Positions 1-8,298 of a DNA stretch of 64,000 nucleotides are shown in pieces. The DNA is from Bernardetia sp. (GTDB lineage: Bacteria > Bacteroidota > Bacteroidia > Cytophagales > Bernardetiaceae), in NCBI GenBank assembly GCA_020630575.1, contig JAHDBD010000005.1, forward strand, positions 124,001-188,000, given 5' to 3'. A model generated the notes under the pieces. That model saw only the letters and a list, made by a program, of their open reading frames with translations. It was not told the DNA's origin and made no database searches. Each line of letters opens with the position of its first letter. The first letter of the stretch is position 1. The position numbers and the translations under genes are program-made.

Positions 1-1218
1 ATTTTGGAGATTTTGAAAGATCTCAGAGAAACTGAGGATATGTCTGTGGTCTTTATTACACATGATTTGGGTGTTGTGGCAGAGTTTGCCGACCGAATTA
101 TTGTTATGTATCAAGGCAAAATAGTGGAAGAAGGTGCTGTATGGGATATTTTTTCAAATCCTCAACATCCTTATACAAAAGGTCTTTTGGCATGTCGTCC
201 TCGTTTAGATTTAAAATTACGTGTTTTGCCTGTCGTTTCAGATTTTATGGCTACTGATGAGCATGGAAATATTTCAGAAATTACAGAAGCAAAATTTCAA
301 TCTGTTGGTCAGGCTTTAATGTTAAACTTTCAAAGTGAAGCCGAACTACGAAAACACCATGAAAAATTAGTGCAACAAACTCCTTTATTACAAATTAAAA
401 ATCTTACCAAAGAATTTGTAAAAACAAAAGGATTTTTTTCAAATAAGAAAGAAATAGTAAGAGCTGTAAATGATGTTTCTTTCGATGTTTATCCAGGAGA
501 AATTTTAGGTTTAGTAGGAGAATCAGGGTGTGGAAAATCTACATTAGGAAGAAGTCTTTTAAGATTGGTAGAACCTACTTCTGGAGAAGTAATTTTTGAA
601 GGCAAAAACATATTAGATTTGAATCAGAAAGAAATGCGTGCTATCCGAAAAGATATGCAAATTGTATTTCAAGACCCTTATGGTTCATTAAACCCTAGAA
701 TGACTATTGGAGAAATTATCATGGAACCCATGAGAATTCACTCTATTATGAGCAATGATAAGGAAAGAAGAGCGTATGTAATCGAACTTTTAGAGACTGT
801 AAATCTGAATGCGTATCATTTTAATCGTTATCCTCATGAGTTTTCGGGTGGACAGCGTCAGCGTATTTGTATTGCTCGTGCGCTTGCCTTACAACCTAAA
901 TTTATCATTTGTGATGAGTCAGTTTCTGCGCTAGATGTTTCGGTACAAGCACAGGTTTTGAATCTTTTAAATGAATTGAAAGAAAAGTTCAACCTTACTT
1001 ATATTTTTATTTCTCATGATTTGGCTGTTGTTAAGTTTATTGCCGACCGTATTTTAGTTATGAAAGATGGACAAATTGTAGAAACAGGTTTTTCAGAAGA
1101 TATTTATGACAAACCAAAACGAACGTATACAAGAGAATTAATAAAAGCAATTCCTAGAGGAGATTTGGATACCATCAGAAGAATTATGCTCAAAAGAAAA
1201 CTGCAAAAGTCTAGTTAA
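1..1218 (+). CDS. Fused dual-ATPase peptide ABC transporter (OppDF/DppDF type), 3' part
   Basis: Open from the left edge of the window, so the start and most of the first nucleotide-binding domain lie outside. Residues 1-60 are the tail of domain 1, with the switch histidine in FITHDLGVV and the HPYTKGLL element typical of oligopeptide/dipeptide ATPases. Domain 2 has Walker A GESGCGKST at about 172-180, signature FSGGQ at 280-284 and Walker B FIICDES at 300-306 with the catalytic Glu305. The usual DEP after Walker B reads DES here. Such fused proteins power import of peptides through OppBC-like permeases at the inner membrane; known for the family, not shown here. No permease gene is visible in the window. 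The family is certain; the substrate (peptide, nickel or other) is inferred. Confidence 0.93.
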   Translation: MLEILKDLRETEDMSVVFITHDLGVVAEFADRIIVMYQGKIVEEGAVWDIFSNPQHPYTKGLLACRPRLDLKLRVLPVVSDFMATDEHGNISEITEAKFQSVGQALMLNFQSEAELRKHHEKLVQQTPLLQIKNLTKEFVKTKGFFSNKKEIVRAVNDVSFDVYPGEILGLVGESGCGKSTLGRSLLRLVEPTSGEVIFEGKNILDLNQKEMRAIRKDMQIVFQDPYGSLNPRMTIGEIIMEPMRIHSIMSNDKERRAYVIELLETVNLNAYHFNRYPHEFSGGQRQRICIARALALQPKFIICDESVSALDVSVQAQVLNLLNELKEKFNLTYIFISHDLAVVKFIADRILVMKDGQIVETGFSEDIYDKPKRTYTRELIKAIPRGDLDTIRRIMLKRKLQKSS

Positions 1219-1281
1219 AATAACTTATACTATTCCAATATTGATTATAGAGAAATTAGAGATATTTTGATAGATATAGTG

Positions 1282-1312
1282 TTGAAAATAACTAAAAAAA
1301 AATGTATATTTG
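1282..1312 (+). promoter_or_regulatory. Bacteroidota-type promoter for the TssD cassette
   Basis: TTG at 1282-1284, then 20 bases, then TATATTTG at 1305-1312. This fits the Bacteroidota sigma-A pattern (TTG, 19-21 bases, TAnnTTTG). Transcription would begin near 1319, giving a leader of about 35 bases before the ATG at 1354. Found by eye. Confidence 0.55.
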
Positions 1313-1353
1313 GATAAAAACACAAGTAAACCTTTTTCTTACACTATTATTAA

Positions 1354-2052
1354 ATGAGTCTAGTTGCAAAAATGTATGTAGAAGATAAGGAAATTAATAT
1401 CCTTGATTTCAAATTTCGTTTTACTCGTTCTACTGACGAACACGGAAAGCCGATGGGGAAACCTAGAGGAACTATTTTTGAAATTATCTTCGAAACAACT
1501 GCTGATCAAAGTTTTATGTCGTGGTCTATTGCCACTGATATAACCAAACACGTCAAAATTGTAGTTTCTCCAGTTACAGCAATGAGTAAAAGTAGAATAA
1601 TAGAACTCTACGATGTTCATTGTGTGTATTTCAAAAACAATTTTAATGCTCAAGATGGAGAACCGATGACAACACTTGTTCATCTTACACCTGCTATTAT
1701 GATAGATGATGGCTATAAATTGCTAGACCATTACTGGAAAAAAACAGATTTGAGTGCTAATGCTCCTGTAACAGTTTTAAATAATGAAGAGGATGAAAAA
1801 TCTACAATTATAGATTATTATGTAATAGGAGAAGAAGGTAAACGAGTTACAGATTTTAAAATAGGCGATAAAATTACTTTGGTAATCGAATCAGAAGGAA
1901 TGGAAGGTAAAACAATCGATATTGATTTAGCTGATAAAAGTCATGATTTTGAATATCAAGGAAATCGTTTGCTTAATGACCGATTAGCAAAGTATCAAAT
2001 TACTAGCGAACAAGACAAAATTGAACTACTTGTTCTAGCTCCTGAAAACTAA
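1354..2052 (+). CDS. tssD: Extended type VI secretion tube protein TssD (Hcp), Bacteroidota type
   Basis: Residues 1-131 match the layout of the Bacteroidota TssD/Hcp family: a short N-terminal strand MSLVAKMYV, the D-x-KPMGKPRG segment, a middle MSWSIA stretch, the AMSKSRIIELYDVHC stretch, and a final GEPMTTLVHLTPA strand. The family is normally about 130 residues and forms hexameric tube rings. Here a C-terminal extension of about 95 residues follows (STIIDYYVIGEEGK onward, with a VIESEGMEGKTI strand pair), resembling small beta-sandwich modules in Bacteroidota secretion-associated proteins. Extended or 'evolved' Hcp proteins are known to carry or dock effectors. No sheath, baseplate or ClpV genes are in the window, so this is an orphan tube gene. 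It leads a likely operon with the protease 110 bases downstream. TssD identity is from recalled family pattern; the docking role is inferred. Confidence 0.82.
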   Translation: MSLVAKMYVEDKEINILDFKFRFTRSTDEHGKPMGKPRGTIFEIIFETTADQSFMSWSIATDITKHVKIVVSPVTAMSKSRIIELYDVHCVYFKNNFNAQDGEPMTTLVHLTPAIMIDDGYKLLDHYWKKTDLSANAPVTVLNNEEDEKSTIIDYYVIGEEGKRVTDFKIGDKITLVIESEGMEGKTIDIDLADKSHDFEYQGNRLLNDRLAKYQITSEQDKIELLVLAPEN

Positions 2053-2162
2053 AGAACAAGAGTTAAATAAACTAATATTCAAAAATATATAATCAATTGA
2101 TAACTAAGTGTTTAAAATTGTAATTATTCCTAAGCTCCTTATCTATTAAACTATAAAACAAT

Positions 2163-3626
2163 ATGCCTAATATATTCACACTTACTGCACCTTCTATAGG
2201 ATATAAAAAAAGTATTTCGGTTAATATCATAGATGAAGAAACAAAATATGTTGTTGAATTCAAGCGTATAGATCATTCATATAAAGGGCAATTTGGTTTC
2301 GATTGGATGCGAGAAGCATGGCTGGATGAAGCAAAAGGAATTTGCGTGGAAGGACTCGAAGAGCTTAAAAAAAATTATACTCCCTTTCCTATGGATATTA
2401 AAAATTGGGATGGGCAAACTTATGGGGATTATTATGTTCCTTGGCTTACTATGTTCCCAAATCATAAAGAAAAAATAGGAAAAGAAGTAGAGTTAGCTGT
2501 ATTTGCTCCAATAGAGTATGTTGCTGATGATATAGATACTTTTCAAGAAAAATTTACTTTATTGCCTACTGACAAAAGTATAAGAATAGAGCCAAGTGAA
2601 ATTTCATTATCCACGGCTAATAATGGACAAATAATAAAGATTTATTGTGATAAAGCGATAGAAAAAGATGCTGCAATTGAAGTAAAATCCTCTAAAGGAG
2701 CTTTAGTAGGAAAATTAAATATATTAAAGAATGCAAATCAAAATAAACGTATAATTAATATTCCTGTAGTATTTTCCTATCTAGTAGATAAAGATTTAGC
2801 TTTTGGAAAAGAAATTATTGAAAATGAAATTAAAGCCATTGGAGGTTTACAAGCCATCGAAGATTATCTTAATAAGCAATGTTTGAATCAAGCTCTTATT
2901 CAAGTAAAACTTCAATTAGAGAATCCATACGACTGGGGATTTAGCAAACGAGCCTTGAAAATTGCAGACTTAGGGAAAAACCCAAGAAATAACAAAGGTT
3001 GGGACGAAAATGAGTATGACTATAAGCAGTTTGAAGGCTTAATAGTAGATGAAGCTAATATGAAAGTAGATTCAGGAAAGATGCTTAATTTTTTCCACCA
3101 TCAATTTAGCCTAAAAGAAACATTACTTGTAAACAAAAAAAGTGATATTATACTTTATCTAACATCACTAAACTCAGATTCAGCAGGAGGCGTTTCCTTT
3201 GCTGTTCCTTTAGACAATAAACACTGTATTATCTTCAAAAATAATTTAGATCACTTGTCTTCTTACGGACATGAAATTGCTCACACATTAGGATTACTTC
3301 ATACTTTTCCTGAAGCCAAATATGCAAAGGAAAATCAAGAGAATAAAATCAATCAATTTGAAAAAGCAAAAAAAGATGCTCAAGATTATTTAACCAAACA
3401 TGCTAAGGAATATAAAGACCATCCAGTAATTGACTACCAAAAAAGTAGAGTAGAGAGAAATGGAAAAATAGCAGATGCCTATAAAGCTATTTTTAAAAGA
3501 GATAAGTATAAATTTAAGCAGAAAAATACTGAAAATATAATGGACTATGATTTGAAAAATCAAATTTCGTTTATGAAGTTTCAATGGGAAATTATGCAAG
3601 AAGAAACTCAAAATTATTATAACTAA
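2163..3626 (+). CDS. Putative type VI secretion effector: metzincin-like zinc metalloprotease
   Basis: 487 residues with no signal peptide or membrane segment, consistent with export by a contractile system rather than Sec. The C-terminal third has the extended zinc site HEIAHTLGLLH, with H370, E371, H374 and H380, followed by a Met-turn N-I-M460-D-Y. HExxHxxGxxH plus a Met-turn defines the metzincin clan. Residues 1-330 contain no recognised domain; an N-terminal beta-rich part (about 1-210) may be a delivery or adaptor region. The gene sits between an extended TssD and a lipoprotein gene only 4 bases downstream, the order of a carrier-effector-immunity module. The protease fold call is strong. 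The toxin role and target (periplasmic or surface protein of a rival) are inference. Confidence 0.8.
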   Translation: MPNIFTLTAPSIGYKKSISVNIIDEETKYVVEFKRIDHSYKGQFGFDWMREAWLDEAKGICVEGLEELKKNYTPFPMDIKNWDGQTYGDYYVPWLTMFPNHKEKIGKEVELAVFAPIEYVADDIDTFQEKFTLLPTDKSIRIEPSEISLSTANNGQIIKIYCDKAIEKDAAIEVKSSKGALVGKLNILKNANQNKRIINIPVVFSYLVDKDLAFGKEIIENEIKAIGGLQAIEDYLNKQCLNQALIQVKLQLENPYDWGFSKRALKIADLGKNPRNNKGWDENEYDYKQFEGLIVDEANMKVDSGKMLNFFHHQFSLKETLLVNKKSDIILYLTSLNSDSAGGVSFAVPLDNKHCIIFKNNLDHLSSYGHEIAHTLGLLHTFPEAKYAKENQENKINQFEKAKKDAQDYLTKHAKEYKDHPVIDYQKSRVERNGKIADAYKAIFKRDKYKFKQKNTENIMDYDLKNQISFMKFQWEIMQEETQNYYN

Positions 3627-3630
3627 AACT

Positions 3631-4281
3631 ATGAGAAAAATATATATTCTTTTTCTTACTCTACTTTGCATAGCCTGTCAACACAAAAATACTAAGGTGC
3701 TCACTAAAAATATGCCTTCGCCTCCGTCTTATAACCTAGAAGAACAGAAAGATATTTCTCTTTTTGTGAAACGTTTTTATATAAATAAAAAAGAACAAAT
3801 CATTAAAAAACAAGAAAGAATAGAATTAACTGACACTATTCTAACTTACTCAGAGTATGCTCTAAATACCTCTTCTTTATCTATGTACTACAGAAAAAAT
3901 AATGACATAGGTTCAGAACATATCGAATTAATGAATGGGTATCCAATAGGAAACTATGAAGTAGCTTATGGCAAACAAATAGTTAGAAAAATACCTTATC
4001 AAAATAAGCAGTTAGAAGGTTTTTTAGAAGTTTATACTACTAATGATAGTTTATTATATAAGAGCATTTTTTTGAAAGGCGAAGGATATTGGAAAGATTA
4101 TTACTATAAACAAGGCACAATAAAGGAAGAAGGTTTGATAAGAAATAATTATAAATATGGGACATGGAAGTATTATAACAAGACAGGAGAAGTAGATAGT
4201 ATCAAAGTGTATTCTCTTCAAGATGCAATAGATATTCGGTATCCATATTGTCTTTTTAATAAAAATGAGCCTTGTTTTTAG
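3631..4281 (+). CDS. Lipoprotein, candidate immunity protein for the metalloprotease
   Basis: 216 residues. A lipoprotein signal MRKIYILFLTLLCIAC ends in the lipobox LCIAC, so the mature protein should be anchored at Cys16. The C-terminal half carries MORN/YwqK-like strand repeats (GEGYWKDYYYKQG, KYGTWKYYNKTGEV), a pattern common in Bacteroidota lipoproteins. The start lies 4 bases after the protease stop, so the two are almost certainly cotranscribed and perhaps translationally coupled. A periplasm-facing lipoprotein encoded directly after a metalloprotease is the expected form of an immunity protein against self or kin intoxication. That function is inferred from position only. Confidence 0.7.
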   Translation: MRKIYILFLTLLCIACQHKNTKVLTKNMPSPPSYNLEEQKDISLFVKRFYINKKEQIIKKQERIELTDTILTYSEYALNTSSLSMYYRKNNDIGSEHIELMNGYPIGNYEVAYGKQIVRKIPYQNKQLEGFLEVYTTNDSLLYKSIFLKGEGYWKDYYYKQGTIKEEGLIRNNYKYGTWKYYNKTGEVDSIKVYSLQDAIDIRYPYCLFNKNEPCF

Positions 4282-4473
4282 CTTGAAAGAGTAGAAATAA
4301 AAAATATTGAATGTGAAAGTATAAATCATATTTTCAAGTAATGGGTTTCTCTTTCATAGAGAGATTTGCAAAACATTTATTCAAAGTTGTAATATTGCCA
4401 CAGTAAACGCTACATATCTAGTATGTATTTTTGTGTCTAAAATCATAATCTATATTATTTAATATAAATATTT

Positions 4474-5727
4474 ATGAACTTCTCTCTGTGGTTAGAAAGT
4501 CTTTCAATGGCATTGGGAGCATTGAAAAGTAATTTATTACGAACTTTGCTTTCTCTTTTGGGTGTAACAATTGGCATTTTTGCCATTATTGGTGTGCTTA
4601 CTTTTGTGGATGCTTTAGAAAAAGGAATTAAAGGCAGTTTGTCTTTTTTGGGAGAAAGTGTGATTTATGTACAAAAAATGCCTTGGATTTTTGCTTCAGA
4701 TTATCCGTGGTGGAAATATATAAATCGTCCAGATCCAAGCATGGATGAGTTTCGTTTCTTAGAAAAAAATCTAACACAAGCACAAGCTGTTTCTGTCTTT
4801 GCTATTCGTTCAGGTTTTACGGCTAAATACAAAAAAAATAGTCTTTCGGGTTTAGTGGTTCAGGGAATTACGTTTCAACATAATATTGTAAGTGATATTC
4901 CTATTGAATATGGTCGTTATTTTACGCAAATTGAAGTAGATAGAGCTGTTGAGGTTGTTATTTTGGGAAATACAGTTGCAAAAGATTTGTTTGGAAATGA
5001 AAACGTAGAAAGTGCTATTGATAAAATAATTAAATTAAAGGGCAGAAAGTTTAGAGTTATAGGAATTCTCAAAAAACAAGGTGATAATCTACTAGATGCT
5101 CCCAGTAATGATAATATTACCCTAATGCCTTATTATACACTAACCAAAATGATTCCTGAAGGAAAAACAGGAATAAAACCCTCTATTTCTATAAAAGGAT
5201 TTGATGACGATAAAGATTTACAAAATGTAGAAGGCGAAATTACAGGACTTTTACGAATAAAACGAGGATTACGACCCAAACAAGAAGAAAACTTTGCTTT
5301 AAATAGACCAGAACAGTTTGCCGTTTTCTTAGATGGTGTAATTGGCATTCTTACGCTTGCAGGTTGGGCTATTGGTTTCTTTTCAATTTTAGTAGGAGGT
5401 TTTGGAATTGCAAATATTATGTTTGTTTCTGTAAAAGAACGCACCTCTCTTATTGGCGTTCAGAAAGCCTTAGGAGCAAAAAAAGGATTTATTCTATGGC
5501 AATTTTTATTAGAAGCCATTTTACTCTGTATTATTGGAGGAATTGGAGGACTTATTTTGGTTTCCTTTCTCTCTTTTTTTTCTAGTGATACTTTCATAAT
5601 TTCTCTATCTATCAAAAATATGATTTTGGGAGTCAGTGTGGCTACTATAATTGGAATCATTGCTGGAATTATCCCTGCTATTTTGGCTGCTCGTTTAGAT
5701 CCTGTTGAAGCCATGCGCTCAGTTTAG
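4474..5727 (+). CDS. ABC transporter permease, MacB/FtsX family
   Basis: 417 residues. One N-terminal membrane helix (about 20-45, LLSLLGVTIGIFAIIGVL), a periplasmic MacB-like core (about 50-270), then three C-terminal helices of an FtsX domain. The segments FGIANIMFVSVKERTSLIGVQKALGAKK and the terminal P-A-I-L-A-A-R-L-D-P-V-E-A-M-R are hallmarks of this family. MacB-type permeases work with a separate LolD/MacB-like ATPase in lipoprotein release, macrolide or peptide export, or signalling. No ATPase gene is adjacent, so the partner must be elsewhere. A TATTTTTG promoter-like -7 box lies at 4426-4433. Family call is secure; the substrate is unknown. Confidence 0.9.
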   Translation: MNFSLWLESLSMALGALKSNLLRTLLSLLGVTIGIFAIIGVLTFVDALEKGIKGSLSFLGESVIYVQKMPWIFASDYPWWKYINRPDPSMDEFRFLEKNLTQAQAVSVFAIRSGFTAKYKKNSLSGLVVQGITFQHNIVSDIPIEYGRYFTQIEVDRAVEVVILGNTVAKDLFGNENVESAIDKIIKLKGRKFRVIGILKKQGDNLLDAPSNDNITLMPYYTLTKMIPEGKTGIKPSISIKGFDDDKDLQNVEGEITGLLRIKRGLRPKQEENFALNRPEQFAVFLDGVIGILTLAGWAIGFFSILVGGFGIANIMFVSVKERTSLIGVQKALGAKKGFILWQFLLEAILLCIIGGIGGLILVSFLSFFSSDTFIISLSIKNMILGVSVATIIGIIAGIIPAILAARLDPVEAMRSV

Positions 5728-5912
5728 GGTTAATTATAAACAAAAAAAGACTTTTCTACCAAGAATTTTAAGGTTTATTGAACCTGTGCTAAAAGTAATA
5801 GCATTTTTTTTTTACCTTTGTAAATTATTCATATTCAAAACTACTGATTTCTTTTTTTTAATAAAAAATCAAATACATAATTTATATTTATCTTAAAAAT
5901 TAAACACACATA

Positions 5913-8117
5913 ATGTACAAACCTAATTTAAAAATTAGTCTACAAATTTCCACTTTCATTTTAGCATTTGTTATGCTCGCAGGTTATACTCGTGCTGATG
6001 AAGGTATGTGGTTGCCTATGCTTGTAAAACGCTTGAATGAAGCTGATATGAAAGCAAATGGACTAAAATTGACAGCCGAAGAAATTTATAGTGTAAATAA
6101 TTCAAGTCTAAAAGATGCTATTTTTGGATTGGGTTATGGTGATCCTTCTTGGAATTTCTGTACTTCAGAAGCAATCTCTTCAAAAGGACTTTTGCTTACA
6201 AATCATCACTGTGCTTTTGACATGATTCAGAATCATAGTACAGTAGATAATGATTATTTGACAGATGGTTTTTGGGCAAAATCTCTTGCTGAAGAACTTC
6301 CAAACCCAGGAATTACAGCTTCTGTTTTAGTAAAAATGGAAGATGTAACAGAACGTGTAAAAAAAGCTCTTGATGGACTTAGTTTAGATGACCAAGCTCA
6401 AAAATTAGAAGAAATCAAAACTGAAATTATTGCAGAACATACAAAAGACACACATTATAAAGGATACATCAAAGACTTTTTCTATGGAAATGAGTATTAT
6501 CTTTTTGTGTCAGAAGTATTTTTAGATGTTCGTTTGGTAGGTGCGCCTCCTTCATCAATTGGAAAGTTTGGTGGTGATACAGATAACTGGATGTGGCCTC
6601 GTCACACAGGGGATTTTTCTTTACTTCGTGTGTATGCTGGTAAAGATGGAAAACCTGCTGAATATTCTACTGAAAATGTTCCTTTGCAACCAAAACACTC
6701 TTTACCTGTCTCTATGAAAGGAGTAGAACAAGGCGATTTTGCTATGGTATTTGGTTTCCCAGGTAGTACACAACGTTTCAAAACTTCTTATGGTCTTGAT
6801 GTGGATTATGCTGTTACAAACCCAGCTCGTATAAAACTGCGTGAAAGCAGACTTTCACTCATGAAAGAGCAAATGGACATAGATGCAGCTACACGTATTG
6901 CTTATGCTTCAAAATATGCTTCAATCAGTAATTATTACAAATATTTTATTGGACAGAATGCAGGATTAAAACGTCTCAAGACTATCGATAAAAAACGTAA
7001 AGAAGAAAAAGAATATCAAACATGGGCAGATGCTTCTGGTAACGAGGCATATAGCACAGCTCTTTCTCGTTTAGATAAAGCATATAGTAGTGCTGTTGAT
7101 TATTCACTCTGGTCAGCTTATTGGCAAGAAGCCTTCTTTGGAAGTGAAATTATTGAGTTTGGAGCAAGTTTTCTTCAATTACAAAGAACTCTAGCAACAG
7201 GAGTAAATGAAGAAAATCAAGAGCAAGTAGATGAAATGATTGCAAAATTGAAAGAAGCAACAAAAGAACATTTCAAAGAATACAATGCAACTGTGGATAA
7301 AAACGTTACTGGAGCTTTACTGGGAATGTTCTATAAAGATATAGACAAAAAATATCACCCAGAAATATTTGCAAGAATAGCTGGTGAAAATGGAGAAGAC
7401 TTCAATAAATATGCTAATGTGATTTTTGAAAACTCTGCTTTTGCAACAGAAGAAAAAACAATGAAGTTTTTGGAAAATCCAAATGGAGAAGTTTTGGAAA
7501 AAGATCCAGTTATGCAGCTTATTACTTCAGTGGTAGAAACATATTATACAAAGGTAAGACCACAACTAATGGTTTCAAATGAAGAGATTGCTTCTGCTAT
7601 GAAAGATTATGTAGCTGGTCTTTTGGTTAAAAATAAAGACAAAACATATTATCCTGATGCAAATTCATCTCTTCGTCTTTCTTATGGAAATGTAAAAGAT
7701 TATTCTCCAAAAGATGGCGTAAAATATCAGTATTTTACAACATTAGAAGGAGTTGCTGAAAAGTATGTCCCTAATGATGATGAGTTTGATGCTCCTAAAG
7801 CTCTATTAGAAATGCAAATGTCTAAAGAATATGGAAAATATGCAGATAAAGATGGAACACTTCATGTTGGCTTTATTACAAACAATGACATCACAGGAGG
7901 AAACTCTGGAAGCCCTGTAATTAATGGAAACGGAGAACTTATCGGTCTTGCTTTTGATGGAAACTGGGAAGCCATGACAGGTGATTTAGTTTTTGATGAG
8001 CAATATAAGCGTTGTATCAATGTAGATATTCGTTATGTACTTTTCTGTATTGATAAATTAGCTGGTGCTTCTCGTCTTATTGATGAAATGAATCTAGTTA
8101 CTAAAAAAAGTAAATAA
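5913..8117 (+). CDS. S46 family dipeptidyl peptidase, DPP7-type
   Basis: 734 residues, the usual S46 length. A signal peptide ends near TRA|DEGMW. The chymotrypsin-like triad is visible: His99 in NHHCAFD, Asp234 in RHTGDFS and Ser665 in TGGNSGSPV. These enzymes remove dipeptides from the N-terminus of peptides in the periplasm. The residue 18 after the catalytic Ser decides specificity in characterised members: Gly for DPP7 (broad, hydrophobic P1), Arg for DPP11 (acidic P1). Here it is Gly683 (AFDGNW), so DPP7-like specificity is predicted. The gene stands alone and ends in a strong terminator. A TACCTTTG -7 box at 5813-5820 may be its promoter. Confidence 0.95.
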   Translation: MYKPNLKISLQISTFILAFVMLAGYTRADEGMWLPMLVKRLNEADMKANGLKLTAEEIYSVNNSSLKDAIFGLGYGDPSWNFCTSEAISSKGLLLTNHHCAFDMIQNHSTVDNDYLTDGFWAKSLAEELPNPGITASVLVKMEDVTERVKKALDGLSLDDQAQKLEEIKTEIIAEHTKDTHYKGYIKDFFYGNEYYLFVSEVFLDVRLVGAPPSSIGKFGGDTDNWMWPRHTGDFSLLRVYAGKDGKPAEYSTENVPLQPKHSLPVSMKGVEQGDFAMVFGFPGSTQRFKTSYGLDVDYAVTNPARIKLRESRLSLMKEQMDIDAATRIAYASKYASISNYYKYFIGQNAGLKRLKTIDKKRKEEKEYQTWADASGNEAYSTALSRLDKAYSSAVDYSLWSAYWQEAFFGSEIIEFGASFLQLQRTLATGVNEENQEQVDEMIAKLKEATKEHFKEYNATVDKNVTGALLGMFYKDIDKKYHPEIFARIAGENGEDFNKYANVIFENSAFATEEKTMKFLENPNGEVLEKDPVMQLITSVVETYYTKVRPQLMVSNEEIASAMKDYVAGLLVKNKDKTYYPDANSSLRLSYGNVKDYSPKDGVKYQYFTTLEGVAEKYVPNDDEFDAPKALLEMQMSKEYGKYADKDGTLHVGFITNNDITGGNSGSPVINGNGELIGLAFDGNWEAMTGDLVFDEQYKRCINVDIRYVLFCIDKLAGASRLIDEMNLVTKKSK

Positions 8118-8164
8118 ATGCGCTTAGATTTTTTGTTATATCTTTTTTAGATTTACTTATTTAC

Positions 8165-8200
8165 AAAAAAGACGATGCTAATGTTGGCATCGTCTTTTTT
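8165..8200. terminator. Rho-independent terminator, probably bidirectional
   Basis: Arms GACGATGC (8171-8178) and GCATCGTC (8187-8194) with an 8-base loop, flanked by A6 on the left and T6 on the right. It ends the S46 peptidase gene and could also serve the converging outer-membrane protein gene. Confidence 0.9.
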
Positions 8201-8298
8201 GTTTTCTAGTTTTATAAAATGCTATTTTAACATGAAATTGGTAGTAGATACTTATTATTTTGCCATTTTTTTGGTCTCACCAATGTATTTGTTTAGCT

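Noticed and set aside
5705..5896. 63-codon frame after the FtsX-like gene
   Set aside because: Overlaps the end of that gene, is rich in Phe from T-runs and continues across the next gene's promoter region.
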